Origin: Actibacterium atlanticum
GTDB taxonomy: Bacteria > Pseudomonadota > Alphaproteobacteria > Rhodobacterales > Rhodobacteraceae
NCBI RefSeq assembly: GCF_000671395.1
Contig: NZ_AQQY01000009.1
Location: forward strand, 49,539 to 113,538
DNA length: 64,000 nt
Direction of reading: 5' to 3'
The notes beneath the pieces are model-generated. The model had not been told where the DNA came from and searched no databases. It saw only the letters and a list, made by a program, of their open reading frames with translations. The translations under genes and the position numbers were made by a program. Of this stretch, positions 19,227-28,619 are shown piece by piece; within the stretch, counting starts at the first letter, position 1; every line of letters begins with the position of its first letter.

Positions 19227-20375
19227 ATGGACAATATCGCCGGAACCAAATCTTCCCTCACATGGGTCGTACATATCTCGGTCGCGCTGCTGGTGATCTT
19301 GTGGCTGTTGCCGACGATCGGGCTGTTTGTGTCGTCCTTCCGTACCGCTGATCAAATTGCCACCAGCGGCTGGTGGAAAGCGCTGACCGCCTCTGAACAG
19401 AACCTGACCCTGCGCAGCGCGGCGCCTGACACGCAGGTCGAAACGAACGGCCTGTTCGTGATCGAGGGGCAACTGTTCGATGCGGCGCAAGAGGCTGAAA
19501 TCTCTGCCTGGGGTATCAACTCGCGCGCCATCGACGCGTTCAAACCCGGTGACACGGCTGATCTGCGCAAAGGCGGCACCATTACCGTGCAAACTGACGG
19601 CAGTTACCGCATGGAAAACACCGAAGCCTTCGCCGGAAAGCGCGGCCAACGGGTTTTCGTGGTTGCCACCGTGCCGCCGGAACTGACGTTCGAAAACTAC
19701 CGCGCCATGCTATTTAGCGATGAAAACGCCACCGGTATGGTCAAGGCTTTCTTTAACACGCTGACCGTGACAATCCCGGCGACCGTGATCCCGATCCTAG
19801 TGGCGGCCTTTGCCGCCTATGCCTTGGCATGGATGGATTTCCCCGGTCGCGCGCTGCTGATCGCGGTGATCGTGGGCCTGTTGGTGGTACCGTTGCAACT
19901 GGCGTTGATCCCCTTGCTGAAACTGCATCTGAACATTGGCATCGGCAAAGGGTATCTGGGGATATGGCTGGCCCATACCGGCTTTGGTCTGCCGCTGGCG
20001 ATCTATCTGCTGCGAAACTATATGGTCGGTCTGCCGCGCGATATCATCGAGAATGCCCGCGTTGACGGTGCGACCGAGTATCAGATCTTCACCAAGATTA
20101 TCCTGCCGCTCAGCTTCCCGGCGCTGGCCTCTTTTGCGATCTTCCAGTTCCTGTGGACATGGAACGACCTGTTGGTCGCCAAGGTGTTCCTGATCGACGC
20201 CACCGGCCAGACCACTGTCATGACAGCGCAGATCGTCGAACTGTTAGGCACCTACGGTGGCAACTGGGAGGTTCTGGCCACTGCGGCCTTCGTTTCGATC
20301 TCTGTGCCCCTAATCGTTTTCTTCACCATGCAACGCTATCTGGTCCGCGGCCTGCTGGCCGGGTCCGTGAAATAG
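19227..20375 (+). CDS. aglG: Alpha-glucoside ABC transporter permease AglG with a periplasmic insert
   Basis: A 382-residue MalG-type permease. The first membrane helix (about residues 11-33) is followed by some 120 residues of polar sequence containing strand-like stretches such as GLFVIEGQLFD and TITVQTDGSYRME, before the remaining helices begin around residue 165. Ordinary MalG-type permeases are about 275-295 residues, so this is an extra periplasmic domain; AglG proteins are known to be long. The EAA loop ENARVDGATEYQIFTKIILP is present. GAGGAGG is 6 nt upstream of the ATG. Spaced 10 nt from aglF and 3 nt from aglA. Confidence 0.9.
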   Translation: MDNIAGTKSSLTWVVHISVALLVILWLLPTIGLFVSSFRTADQIATSGWWKALTASEQNLTLRSAAPDTQVETNGLFVIEGQLFDAAQEAEISAWGINSRAIDAFKPGDTADLRKGGTITVQTDGSYRMENTEAFAGKRGQRVFVVATVPPELTFENYRAMLFSDENATGMVKAFFNTLTVTIPATVIPILVAAFAAYALAWMDFPGRALLIAVIVGLLVVPLQLALIPLLKLHLNIGIGKGYLGIWLAHTGFGLPLAIYLLRNYMVGLPRDIIENARVDGATEYQIFTKIILPLSFPALASFAIFQFLWTWNDLLVAKVFLIDATGQTTVMTAQIVELLGTYGGNWEVLATAAFVSISVPLIVFFTMQRYLVRGLLAGSVK

Positions 20376-20378
20376 GAC

Positions 20379-22061
20379 ATGAGCACGCCCATGAATGCCA
20401 CAACGCACAATGCCTCGCTGACACATCTGGCCAAGGACCAGGATTGGTGGCGAGGCGCGGTGATATATCAAATCTATCCGCGCAGTTTTCAGGACAGCAA
20501 CGGCGATGGAATCGGCGATTTGGCCGGGATCGTGCGGCGCCTGCCCTATGTCGCCAGTCTTGGCGTCGATGCGGTCTGGATTTCGCCCTTCTTCACCTCG
20601 CCGATGAAAGACTTCGGCTATGACGTGTCGGATTACTGCGATGTTGATCCGATGTTCGGCGCATTGTCGGATTTCGACGCAGTGATCGAAGCCGCGCATG
20701 GTCTGGGCCTGAAGGTCATGATCGACCTGGTGCTCAGCCATACCTCGGACCAGCACCCGTGGTTTGTCGAAAGCCGCGCCAGCCGTGATAACGCACGGGC
20801 CAACTGGTATGTTTGGGCCGATCCAAAACCCGATGGCACGCCGCCCAACAACTGGCTGTCGATTTTCGGGGGGCCGGCATGGCAATGGGACGCGCGCCGG
20901 ATGCAGTATTACCTGCACAACTTCCTGACCTCGCAGCCAGATATGAACTTCCACGAACCTGACGTGCAGGATGCGCTGCTGGATGTGGCAAAGTTCTGGC
21001 TGGAGCGGGGGGTGGATGGCTTCCGTCTGGATACGATCAACTTCTACGTCCATGACGCGCAGTTGCGAGACAACCCTTCCCTGCCGCCCGAGCTGCGCAA
21101 TGCAAATATTGCACCCGAGGTGAACCCCTATAACCACCAAGATCACCAGTACGACAAGAACCAGCCCGAAAATCTGGCCTTTCTGCGCCGGTTGCGGGCG
21201 GTGATGAACGGCTATAACGCCGCCGCGGTTGGCGAGGTGGGCGATGCACAATACGGGCTTCAGATCATGGGGGAGTATACCTCTGGCGATGATCTGATGC
21301 AGATGTGCTATGCGTTCGAGTTTCTTTCACCCGACATGCCCGGCGCTGACGGGGTGGCTGATGTGATGGCACGGCTGGCCGAGGCCGCGCCCGAAGGCTG
21401 GCCCTGCTGGGCCTATTCCAACCACGATATCATGCGCCACGCGACACGCTGGAACATGGGCACTGATGCCCTGCGTCTGATGAACACGTTGATGATGTGC
21501 CTGCGCGGTTCTGCCTGCATCTACCAGGGCGAAGAGCTGGGCCTGCCCGAAGCCGATGTGGCGTTTGAGGATCTGCAGGATCCTTACGGGATAGAGTTCT
21601 GGCCCGAGTTCAAAGGCCGCGATGGCTGCCGTACCCCTTTGGTGTGGGAAGCAGGCGCGGTCAACGCCGGCTTTGGCGATGGCAAACCATGGTTGCCGGT
21701 CAGCGCCGCACAACAAGCATTGGCAGTGGATCAACAGGAAACTGACAGCACCGCATTGCTGCATCATTATCGCCAGACCATCGCGCTGCGTCATGCCCAC
21801 CCGGCACTGGCGAAAGGCGTGCAGACGGGCATGCGTGCCACGGGTGACATGCTGAGCTTTATCCGCCAGCACGAGAATGAACAGCTGTTCTGTGCGTTCA
21901 ATCTGGGAGAGGCGCCGCAAGAGGTATTGATGCCAGTGGGGGATTGGAAAAACGCTGCCGGGTCAGTGCAGGGCGCGGTTGCGCCCGGCGAAGGGGCGGT
22001 GCGACTAGGGGCATGGCAATGCTGCATCGCGATCAAGACTGAGGGGGAGAGCAATGGCTGA
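20379..22061 (+). CDS. aglA: GH13 alpha-glucosidase
   Basis: A 560-residue glycoside hydrolase family 13 oligo-alpha-glucosidase. The catalytic triad positions are D218 (GFRLDTIN), E286 (AVGEVGD) and D350 (SNHD); VIYQIYPRSFQDSNGDGIGD at residues 28-47 is the calcium-loop signature of alpha-glucosidases. It has no signal peptide, so it hydrolyses imported alpha-glucosides in the cytoplasm. An alternative ATG four codons later (20391) exists. It overlaps aglK by 8 nt. This is the order of the Sinorhizobium aglEFGAK operon. Confidence 0.92.
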   Translation: MSTPMNATTHNASLTHLAKDQDWWRGAVIYQIYPRSFQDSNGDGIGDLAGIVRRLPYVASLGVDAVWISPFFTSPMKDFGYDVSDYCDVDPMFGALSDFDAVIEAAHGLGLKVMIDLVLSHTSDQHPWFVESRASRDNARANWYVWADPKPDGTPPNNWLSIFGGPAWQWDARRMQYYLHNFLTSQPDMNFHEPDVQDALLDVAKFWLERGVDGFRLDTINFYVHDAQLRDNPSLPPELRNANIAPEVNPYNHQDHQYDKNQPENLAFLRRLRAVMNGYNAAAVGEVGDAQYGLQIMGEYTSGDDLMQMCYAFEFLSPDMPGADGVADVMARLAEAAPEGWPCWAYSNHDIMRHATRWNMGTDALRLMNTLMMCLRGSACIYQGEELGLPEADVAFEDLQDPYGIEFWPEFKGRDGCRTPLVWEAGAVNAGFGDGKPWLPVSAAQQALAVDQQETDSTALLHHYRQTIALRHAHPALAKGVQTGMRATGDMLSFIRQHENEQLFCAFNLGEAPQEVLMPVGDWKNAAGSVQGAVAPGEGAVRLGAWQCCIAIKTEGESNG

Positions 22062-23142
22062 ATTAAAGCTTCGAGGGGTCGAAAAGACCTATGGTGGCAA
22101 CGTCAATGTGTTGCGCGATATTAATCTGGAAATCGACCCGGGTGAGCTGATCGTTTTTGTCGGTCCTTCAGGCTGTGGCAAATCCACGCTGTTGCGGATG
22201 ATCGCTGGTCTTGAAAAGATCACCGGCGGCGAGCTGACTATTGATGGTCAGGTCATGAACGACATGCCGCCGGCGCAACGTGGCATTGCCATGGTGTTCC
22301 AGTCCTATGCGCTTTACCCGCATATGACCGTGCGCGAGAATATGTCTTTCGCGCTTAAAATCGCCAAGAAGCCCCAGGCCGAGATTGACAAAGCTGTGGC
22401 CGAAGCCGCCAAGGTGCTGCAGCTTGACGACTATCTGGATCGTCTGCCCAAGGCCTTATCGGGCGGCCAGCGTCAGCGGGTGGCCATCGGCCGTTCCATC
22501 GTGCGCGACCCCAAAGTTTACCTCTTTGACGAGCCGCTTTCCAACCTTGATGCCGCCCTGCGCGTCGCCACCCGGATCGAAATCGCCCGCCTGAAAGAGG
22601 CGATGCCGGACCGCACCATGATCTATGTGACCCATGATCAGGTTGAAGCCATGACTCTGGCCAGCCGCATTGTGGTGCTGGCCAACAAGGGTATCGCACA
22701 GGTCGGCACGCCACTGGATTTGTATGAACGCCCCGAAAACGAGTTTGTGGCGCAATTCATCGGCTCGCCTGCCATGAACCTTTTGCCGGGCAAAGTCACG
22801 GGCACCGGCGCCCAGACAACGGTGGCCTTGGATGCCGGTGGGGTGGCTGTGTCCACTATCCCGACCACGGATGCTGATTTGGGTAAAACGGTGAATATTG
22901 GTGTGCGTCCCGAAGACTTGGTTGCAACCGAAGGCGATGCAATCTTCGAAGCGCGCGTCGACATCACCGAGGCACTGGGCGAGGTGACTTTGCTTTACTT
23001 TGAAAGCGAAAATGGTGTCGAAGACGGGTTCATCGCGAAACTGCCCGGTATCCACAAGGATCTGCGTGGCACGACCGTTCGCATGACAGCAGACCCTTCG
23101 AAAGTACATCTGTTTCACAACGGGCAATCAATGCGCACCTAA
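22054..23142 (+). CDS. aglK: Alpha-glucoside ABC transporter ATPase
   Basis: A 362-residue MalK/UgpC-type ATPase. Walker A GPSGCGKST is at about residues 36-44, the signature LSGGQRQRVAIGRSIVRDP begins near 134, Walker B VYLFDEPLSNLD follows, and the C-terminal TOBE region contains NIGVRPEDL. It energises AglFG. The start overlaps the end of aglA by 8 nt. The gene ends the operon; an imperfect hairpin follows before the convergent allophanate hydrolase gene. Confidence 0.92.
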   Translation: MAELKLRGVEKTYGGNVNVLRDINLEIDPGELIVFVGPSGCGKSTLLRMIAGLEKITGGELTIDGQVMNDMPPAQRGIAMVFQSYALYPHMTVRENMSFALKIAKKPQAEIDKAVAEAAKVLQLDDYLDRLPKALSGGQRQRVAIGRSIVRDPKVYLFDEPLSNLDAALRVATRIEIARLKEAMPDRTMIYVTHDQVEAMTLASRIVVLANKGIAQVGTPLDLYERPENEFVAQFIGSPAMNLLPGKVTGTGAQTTVALDAGGVAVSTIPTTDADLGKTVNIGVRPEDLVATEGDAIFEARVDITEALGEVTLLYFESENGVEDGFIAKLPGIHKDLRGTTVRMTADPSKVHLFHNGQSMRT

Positions 23143-23174
23143 GGGTATCTGGCGCACGATTGGTCCGGCCCCCA

Positions 23175-23221
23175 ACGGGTCGCCCCTCGCTTTTGCTCGC
23201 GGGGATAGGCGAGCGGCCCGT
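23175..23221. terminator. Imperfect hairpin between convergent aglK and atzF
   Basis: Outer arms ACGGG (23175-23179) and CCCGT (23217-23221) enclose CGCC (23181-23184) with GGCG (23208-23211) and further C/G pairing toward a TTTTGCTC loop. There are mismatches and no long T-run on the plus strand. Its place between two converging operons suggests a shared terminator. Confidence 0.35.
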
Positions 23222-23277
23222 GGGAGGCGGCTCGCCAAGAATAGGTGAATTCCTTGTTCGGGTCGGCGCAACGGTCT

Positions 23278-25071
23278 TCAGGTGCGGGCGATGTACTTAC
23301 GCCAATCCGCCAGCGCAGAGATGTCTTCGCCACCTTCGGCACCGATTGACTCGCAGATAAACCCTTGCACGCAGCTGCCATCGGCAAGCAACACCGTGCC
23401 AATTCCCAGTGGCGACGGGATTAACTGCATAAAGTGACCGAATTTTTCGATGGGAAGGCTCCAGATTTCAAGCTGAACCGCGACGCCGGTTCCCGGCGCG
23501 ACCCTGACCATACCCGGGCGCGCCGGGCCCGCGCCCGCCAGCGCATAGAACCGGTAGTCAGGCGCCGATTGATCTTTGCGCAGGAAAATTCCGCCAAGTT
23601 TGGTCAATTGATTGTTCAGCGCCAGCCCGGACATATGTGCACCGCATACAGCGATTTCAAAAGTCCCGGCATCAGGCAGCGACGGGGCAAGGTCCGGCGC
23701 GGTGAAAGGCCAGTCGGTTGCGCCAAGGTTGCGCTTGCCTGCCGCCTCGATCAGCGTTGCTGTTGCGGCTACCTTTGCATCCTCGCCTGCGGGGGCCAGA
23801 AAGGTAACGCTGCCCGGCCGACCATCGGCGCGCGCAGGTGCCGGCACAGCGATGCCGCACATATCCATCAGGTTGACGAAATTCGTGTAGGTGCCGAAGT
23901 CGCTGTTTGGGCCGATCGGGTCGGCTTCCAGTTCGGCGACCGTATGGAAGGTCGGGATCGTTGGCACGCACAGCATATCAATATCTTCCAGATGCGGCTC
24001 GGCCTCCCGGATCAGATCTTTCAGGCGATAGATGCCGTTAAAGGTGTCGGCGGCGCTCAGGTCTGCGCCTGCGCCGATGATCTGTAGGGTGACCGGGTGC
24101 AGTGCTTCGGGGTTTTCGGTGATCAGCTCTTCGATCGCCGCATAACGTTCTGCTACCCAGGCACCGTAATAAAGCATGTCAGCAATGTCATAGAGCGGGC
24201 TGAAATCAACCTCGCGGATGTCCGCCCCCGAGGCGCGTAAAAGGGCCACCGTCGCGGCGAAAGAGGCCTCTTGCACCTTGTCGCCGGAAAACCGGATCGT
24301 CGCGGCAGAGGGGATGCCGATCACCGGAGCAACAGGTGCCTGCGTCAAATCGGGAGTATCAAAGCTGCGGGCATAACTGTCTGCGGCGTCATATTGGGCC
24401 GCAACCTGGAACGCGGCATAGGCGTCTTCCACGGTCAGCGCGAAAATCGAGATCGTATCAAGCGTCCGGCAAGCTGGCACCATACCGCTGGCCGAAAGGC
24501 TGCCAAGGCTGGGTTTAAGCCCGACGATATTGTTGAGCGCAGCCGGTACCCGGCCCGATCCGGCCGTATCCGTGCCCAATGAGAAACTGACGATCCCATG
24601 CCCCACGGATACGCCAGACCCGCCGGATGACCCGCCCGGTACGATTTCAGGGTCGATCGAATTTTTCGGCGCGCCATAAGGGGTGCGCACTCCGACCAAC
24701 CCGGTTGCGAACTGGTCCAGATTGGTTTTGCCAATCACCAGCGCCCCGGCCTCTTTCAGCTTGGCAACCACAAAGGCATCTTCGGTGGCATCAAAGGCAA
24801 ACGCCGGACAGGCGGCTGTGGTCGGTGTGCCCGCCACGTCGATATTGTCCTTCACGGCAAAGGGCACCCCCCAAAGCGGTTTGTCCGGGTCATAGGCCCC
24901 CAAATCCGCTGCTGCCTTCAGCACCTCTGCCTTGTCCAGAAGGTGCAGAAAGATGTTTGGGTCTGCGACTTCATCAATGCGGGCATAGACCTGCTCGATG
25001 ATCTGGCTGGGTGGCAGTCCGCCTGCATAAGCTGCGCGCAGGGCGGGGATGGTCAGGGGCACGATGGTCAC
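23278..25071 (-). CDS. atzF: Allophanate hydrolase
   Basis: A 597-residue amidase-signature enzyme with the extra C-terminal domain of AtzF (family length about 600). It hydrolyses allophanate to ammonia and CO2. The Ser-cisSer-Lys triad is visible as K74 (FAVKDNID), S148 (GGSSGG) and S172 (DTAGSGRVPA), with the 24-residue serine spacing of the family. The C-terminal part (from about residue 470) contains AVCGAHMSGLALN and FYALAGAGPARPG, typical of allophanate hydrolases. It overlaps the upstream ATPase gene by 4 nt and is the last gene of the left arm. It is the terminal step for biuret formed by the right-arm enzymes. Confidence 0.92.
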   Translation of the reverse strand: MTIVPLTIPALRAAYAGGLPPSQIIEQVYARIDEVADPNIFLHLLDKAEVLKAAADLGAYDPDKPLWGVPFAVKDNIDVAGTPTTAACPAFAFDATEDAFVVAKLKEAGALVIGKTNLDQFATGLVGVRTPYGAPKNSIDPEIVPGGSSGGSGVSVGHGIVSFSLGTDTAGSGRVPAALNNIVGLKPSLGSLSASGMVPACRTLDTISIFALTVEDAYAAFQVAAQYDAADSYARSFDTPDLTQAPVAPVIGIPSAATIRFSGDKVQEASFAATVALLRASGADIREVDFSPLYDIADMLYYGAWVAERYAAIEELITENPEALHPVTLQIIGAGADLSAADTFNGIYRLKDLIREAEPHLEDIDMLCVPTIPTFHTVAELEADPIGPNSDFGTYTNFVNLMDMCGIAVPAPARADGRPGSVTFLAPAGEDAKVAATATLIEAAGKRNLGATDWPFTAPDLAPSLPDAGTFEIAVCGAHMSGLALNNQLTKLGGIFLRKDQSAPDYRFYALAGAGPARPGMVRVAPGTGVAVQLEIWSLPIEKFGHFMQLIPSPLGIGTVLLADGSCVQGFICESIGAEGGEDISALADWRKYIART

Positions 25072-26720
25072 TCGGCAACCTCCTTAATTGGGTCTTCAAA
25101 AGCAGTAGAGGGTAGTTTCGGTGTGGCTTCGATCAGGGATCTGGTTAGGGGGTGTTGGGGCGCGTCCATCACATGGGCGGTGGCGCCGCGTTCGACGATT
25201 TCACCGGCCTGCATCACCAGCACCTGATCGCACAGCATCCGCACCACCTGCAGGTCATGGGACACGAAAATATAGGTCATGCCCAGATCAGCGCGCAGAT
25301 CGGCCAGCAGGTTCAGCACCACGGCCTGGATCGACACGTCCAGCGCGGCTGTGGGCTCATCCAGGATCAGCAGTTTGGGATTCAGGGCGATAGCGCGGGC
25401 AATGCCAACACGGGCCTTTTGCCCGCCCGACAGCTGATGCGGGAACCGGTGCAGCAAACTTTGCGGCAAGCCGACCTGATCGGCGAGCTCGGCCACGCGG
25501 TTTTTCAGCGCCGTGCCGCGCAGCTTTGCGATTTTGCGCAGGGGGGCCGCGATAGATTGCGCCGCGGTGAAGCGCGGGTTCAAGCTGTCGGTGGCATCCT
25601 GAAACACCATCTGGATGTCGCGGCGGCGCGGGTGGCGCGCAAAATTGCGGGCTGGGACGGCGCCCAAGTCTTCGCCGTCAAATTCGATCTGGCCCAAGGT
25701 CGGGTCCAACAGCCGGGTCAGCATCGACGACAGGGTCGATTTCCCGCAACCGCTTTCGCCGACCAATGCCAGACTCGTGCCTTGGGTCAGGTCAAATGAG
25801 ACCCCTTTGACCGCCTGCACGGGTCCCGATTTTCCCTGAAAGGTTTTGACCAGATCACGCACCTTTAGCAGGGTTTCCCCATCTGAACGGCTGGGTCGAT
25901 AGGGCGTGCGCGTGTCGGCGGGCAACAATTCGCGTATGCTTGCGTTCAGGCGCGGCGTAGCGGCGATCAGCTTGCGGGTATAGGGGTGCCGGGCGTTGGA
26001 AAACAGCGCCTCGGGCGTGCCCTCTTCGACCAGCGCGCCGTCTTTCATCACCACGATCCGGTCGCAGTATTCGGCGGCCAACCCCAGATCATGGGTGATG
26101 GTGATGGTGCTCATCTGACGCTCGGCCGACAGCTCGCGGATCAGGTCCATCACGGTTTTCTGGGTGGTGATATCCAGCCCCGTGGTGGGTTCATCGGCGA
26201 TCAGCAGGCGCGGGTCACAAGCCAGCGCGATGGCGATCACCACGCGCTGGCACATCCCGCCTGACAGTTCGAACGGGTAAGCCTCGTACCGCGCTTCAGC
26301 GTCGCGGATGCGCACGGCCTCCAATGCAGCGATGGCTTTCGCGCGCGCGTCATAGCGTGTGGCTTGCGCATGACGGCGCAGGACATCCTCGATCTGGGCG
26401 CCGACCTTGCGGATCGGGTTCAGCGCGGCGCGCGGGTTTTGAAAGATCATCGAAATCTCGCGCCCGCGCACATCCAGCATGTCGCGTTCGGCGGCGCGGC
26501 GCAGGTCGATGCCTGAATAGGTCACGTCGCCCGCCGTAATGCTGCCGCCCCGATCCAGAATGCGCATCAACGCGTAAGAGGTCACCGACTTGCCCGAGCC
26601 GCTTTCGCCAACAATGCCCAGGGATTCGCCCTTGGCCAGTTTCAACGACACATCGCGCACGGCTTCGACCGGGCCTTTGCGGGTTTGGAAGGTGACGCCC
26701 AGATTGCGCAGCTCCAACAT
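25068..26720 (-). CDS. Fused dipeptide-type ABC ATPase (DppD-DppF)
   Basis: A 550-residue protein with two complete ABC domains. The first has Walker A GESGSGKS and signature [15 protein letters not shown]; the second has Walker [10 protein letters not shown] and [15 protein letters not shown]. Both carry Walker B motifs ([12 protein letters not shown] and [12 protein letters not shown]). It is the energy module of an oligopeptide/nickel-type importer whose permeases and binding protein precede it. The ATG at 26720 ([11 protein letters not shown]) is chosen; the frame is open upstream but overlaps the permease gene. The separation is 2 nt upstream, and it overlaps atzF by 4 nt. Confidence 0.9.
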   Translation of the reverse strand: MLELRNLGVTFQTRKGPVEAVRDVSLKLAKGESLGIVGESGSGKSVTSYALMRILDRGGSITAGDVTYSGIDLRRAAERDMLDVRGREISMIFQNPRAALNPIRKVGAQIEDVLRRHAQATRYDARAKAIAALEAVRIRDAEARYEAYPFELSGGMCQRVVIAIALACDPRLLIADEPTTGLDITTQKTVMDLIRELSAERQMSTITITHDLGLAAEYCDRIVVMKDGALVEEGTPEALFSNARHPYTRKLIAATPRLNASIRELLPADTRTPYRPSRSDGETLLKVRDLVKTFQGKSGPVQAVKGVSFDLTQGTSLALVGESGCGKSTLSSMLTRLLDPTLGQIEFDGEDLGAVPARNFARHPRRRDIQMVFQDATDSLNPRFTAAQSIAAPLRKIAKLRGTALKNRVAELADQVGLPQSLLHRFPHQLSGGQKARVGIARAIALNPKLLILDEPTAALDVSIQAVVLNLLADLRADLGMTYIFVSHDLQVVRMLCDQVLVMQAGEIVERGATAHVMDAPQHPLTRSLIEATPKLPSTAFEDPIKEVAE

Positions 26721-26722
26721 GG

Positions 26723-27592
26723 TCAGGTCCTCCGCCGTGGGTCGACCAGATCGCGCAGACCATCGCCCATCAGGTTGAAGGTAAACACCGCCATCATCAG
26801 CCAAAGACCGGGAAACAGCGCCAGCCACCATTCGCCCGAGATGATGAAATTGGCGCCCTCAGCCACCATGATGCCCCACTCGGCCTCGGGCGGGCGCACG
26901 CCCAGCCCGATAAAGCTGAGGCCCGCCGCATTCAGGATCGCCCAGCCCAGGTTGAGCGAAATTTGCACCATCATCGGCGGCAGGGCGTTGGGAAAGATTT
27001 GCCGCGCCAGAATGCTGATATCGCTTTCGCCAGATAGTTTGGCGGCCTGCACGAATCCGGCTTCGCGGCGGATGTTGACCTCGGCCCTCACCAGCCGGGC
27101 ATAGAACGGCAGGTTGATGATGGCGGTGGCGTAGACGATGTTTTCAACCGTGTTGCCCAGCGCCGCCACGATCCCCATCGCCAATACGAACAATGGGAAG
27201 GCCATGATGGTGTCCAGAACGCGGTTCAAAACCGCGTCCAGCCAGCCGCCCCAATAGCCCGCGACCGCGCCAAGGATTGAGCCAAACACAAAGGACAATG
27301 CAACCGCCGCGACAGAAATCGTCAGGTCCAGCCTTGTGGCAACGATCACCCGGCTGAACACGTCGCGGCCCAGATTGTCGGTGCCAAACCAATGGCTGGC
27401 CGAGGGCGGTTGCAACGCCTTTGACGCGTCGCTTGCCAGCGGGTCATAGGGCACCAAAGCCGGGCCGAACAGCGCCATAAGCACAAAGGCCGCGAACATG
27501 GCGAAGGCCAGAAAAGTCACCGGGTTGTCGCGCATGACATAGGCGAAATGCGCAAGGGCCTGACGGCGCGGGGAAGTGGTTGTATCGCTCAT
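26723..27592 (-). CDS. ABC transporter permease, DppC type
   Basis: A 289-residue inner-membrane permease of the dipeptide class. The N-terminal FLAFAMFAAFVLMALFGP helix is followed by the LQPPSASHWFGTDNLGRDVFSR segment region diagnostic of DppC/OppC. A conserved loop near the C-terminus includes QIFPNALPPMMVQ, and the protein ends NLMGDGLRDLVDPR. It overlaps the DppB-type gene by 4 nt. Substrate cannot be told from the permease; the adjacent atzF suggests a urea-like or carbamoyl compound. Confidence 0.9.
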   Translation of the reverse strand: MSDTTTSPRRQALAHFAYVMRDNPVTFLAFAMFAAFVLMALFGPALVPYDPLASDASKALQPPSASHWFGTDNLGRDVFSRVIVATRLDLTISVAAVALSFVFGSILGAVAGYWGGWLDAVLNRVLDTIMAFPLFVLAMGIVAALGNTVENIVYATAIINLPFYARLVRAEVNIRREAGFVQAAKLSGESDISILARQIFPNALPPMMVQISLNLGWAILNAAGLSFIGLGVRPPEAEWGIMVAEGANFIISGEWWLALFPGLWLMMAVFTFNLMGDGLRDLVDPRRRT

Positions 27593-28614
27593 CGTGCTTC
27601 AAATCCGATGCGCGGGTCGATCAGCGAATAGGAAATGTCGATAATCAGGTTCAGCGCCACGAACAAGAGCGCCATGCTCAGCACAAATCCCTGCACGGCG
27701 GCATAGTCCGAGGCCACCAAGGCCTCGACCGCGTAAGAACCGATCCCGGGCCACGCGAACACTTTCTCGACCAATACGTTGGCGCCAAGGGTGAAGGAAA
27801 ACACCATGCCCAGCGTCGTCACCACGGGCAGCAACGCATTGCGCAGCGCATACCCATAGAGCACCTTGCGTTCGGTCAGCCCCGCCGCGCGGGCGGTGCG
27901 AATAAAGTCAGATGACAGCACCGACAGCATCGCCGCGCGGGTCATCCGGGCGATCGGTGCCATGGTGAACAGTGCCAGCGTGATCGCGGGCAGTGCCAGT
28001 TGTTTCAGCGCGCCAAAGAAGACTTCCCAATCGCCGATGATCGCGCTGTCGATCAGGTAGAAACCGGTGACGGTGTCGGGCTCGATATAAATGAAGTCCA
28101 GCCGTCCCAAAGGCGACGGCGCCCAGCCCAGCAGGTAATAGAACACATAGATCAGCAGCACGCCGGTAAAGAAGGTCGGCAAGGACACTCCCGCCGTCAC
28201 CACCATCCGGCACAGATGGTCTTGCAATGATCCGGGATTGCGGGCCGCCATGATGCCCAGGGGCACAGCCAGACCGCAGGACATGCACAGGGCCAGCAAG
28301 GTTAGCTCTAGCGATGCGGGCAGTTTGCGTATCAGATCGTCGGCCACCGGCTGACCGGTCATGATGGACTGGCCAAAATCGCCGTGCAGCAGATCGCCGA
28401 CATAGATCAGGAACTGCTGAAGAAGGGATTTATCCAACCCCAGCGCCTCGCGGATTTGCTGAATGGATTGCTCATCCGCCGCGGCCCCGGCGAAATAGAC
28501 CGCCGGGTCGCCCGGCAGGGCGCGGGTCAGCACAAAGCTGACCACGACCACCCCGATCACAACAGGCACGGCTTGCAGCACCCTTAGACCGATGGATTTC
28601 AGACGACCCGACAC
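27589..28614 (-). CDS. ABC transporter permease, DppB type
   Basis: A 341-residue permease of the dipeptide class, with the typical N-terminal VVVSFVLTRALPGDPAVYFAG and DKSLLQQFLIYVGDLLHGDFG segments and the C-terminal NLIIDISYSLIDPRI ending. Six hydrophobic segments are apparent. It starts 5 nt after the binding-protein gene and overlaps the DppC-type gene by 4 nt. Confidence 0.9.
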   Translation of the reverse strand: MSGRLKSIGLRVLQAVPVVIGVVVVSFVLTRALPGDPAVYFAGAAADEQSIQQIREALGLDKSLLQQFLIYVGDLLHGDFGQSIMTGQPVADDLIRKLPASLELTLLALCMSCGLAVPLGIMAARNPGSLQDHLCRMVVTAGVSLPTFFTGVLLIYVFYYLLGWAPSPLGRLDFIYIEPDTVTGFYLIDSAIIGDWEVFFGALKQLALPAITLALFTMAPIARMTRAAMLSVLSSDFIRTARAAGLTERKVLYGYALRNALLPVVTTLGMVFSFTLGANVLVEKVFAWPGIGSYAVEALVASDYAAVQGFVLSMALLFVALNLIIDISYSLIDPRIGFEAR

Positions 28615-28619
28615 TTGGT

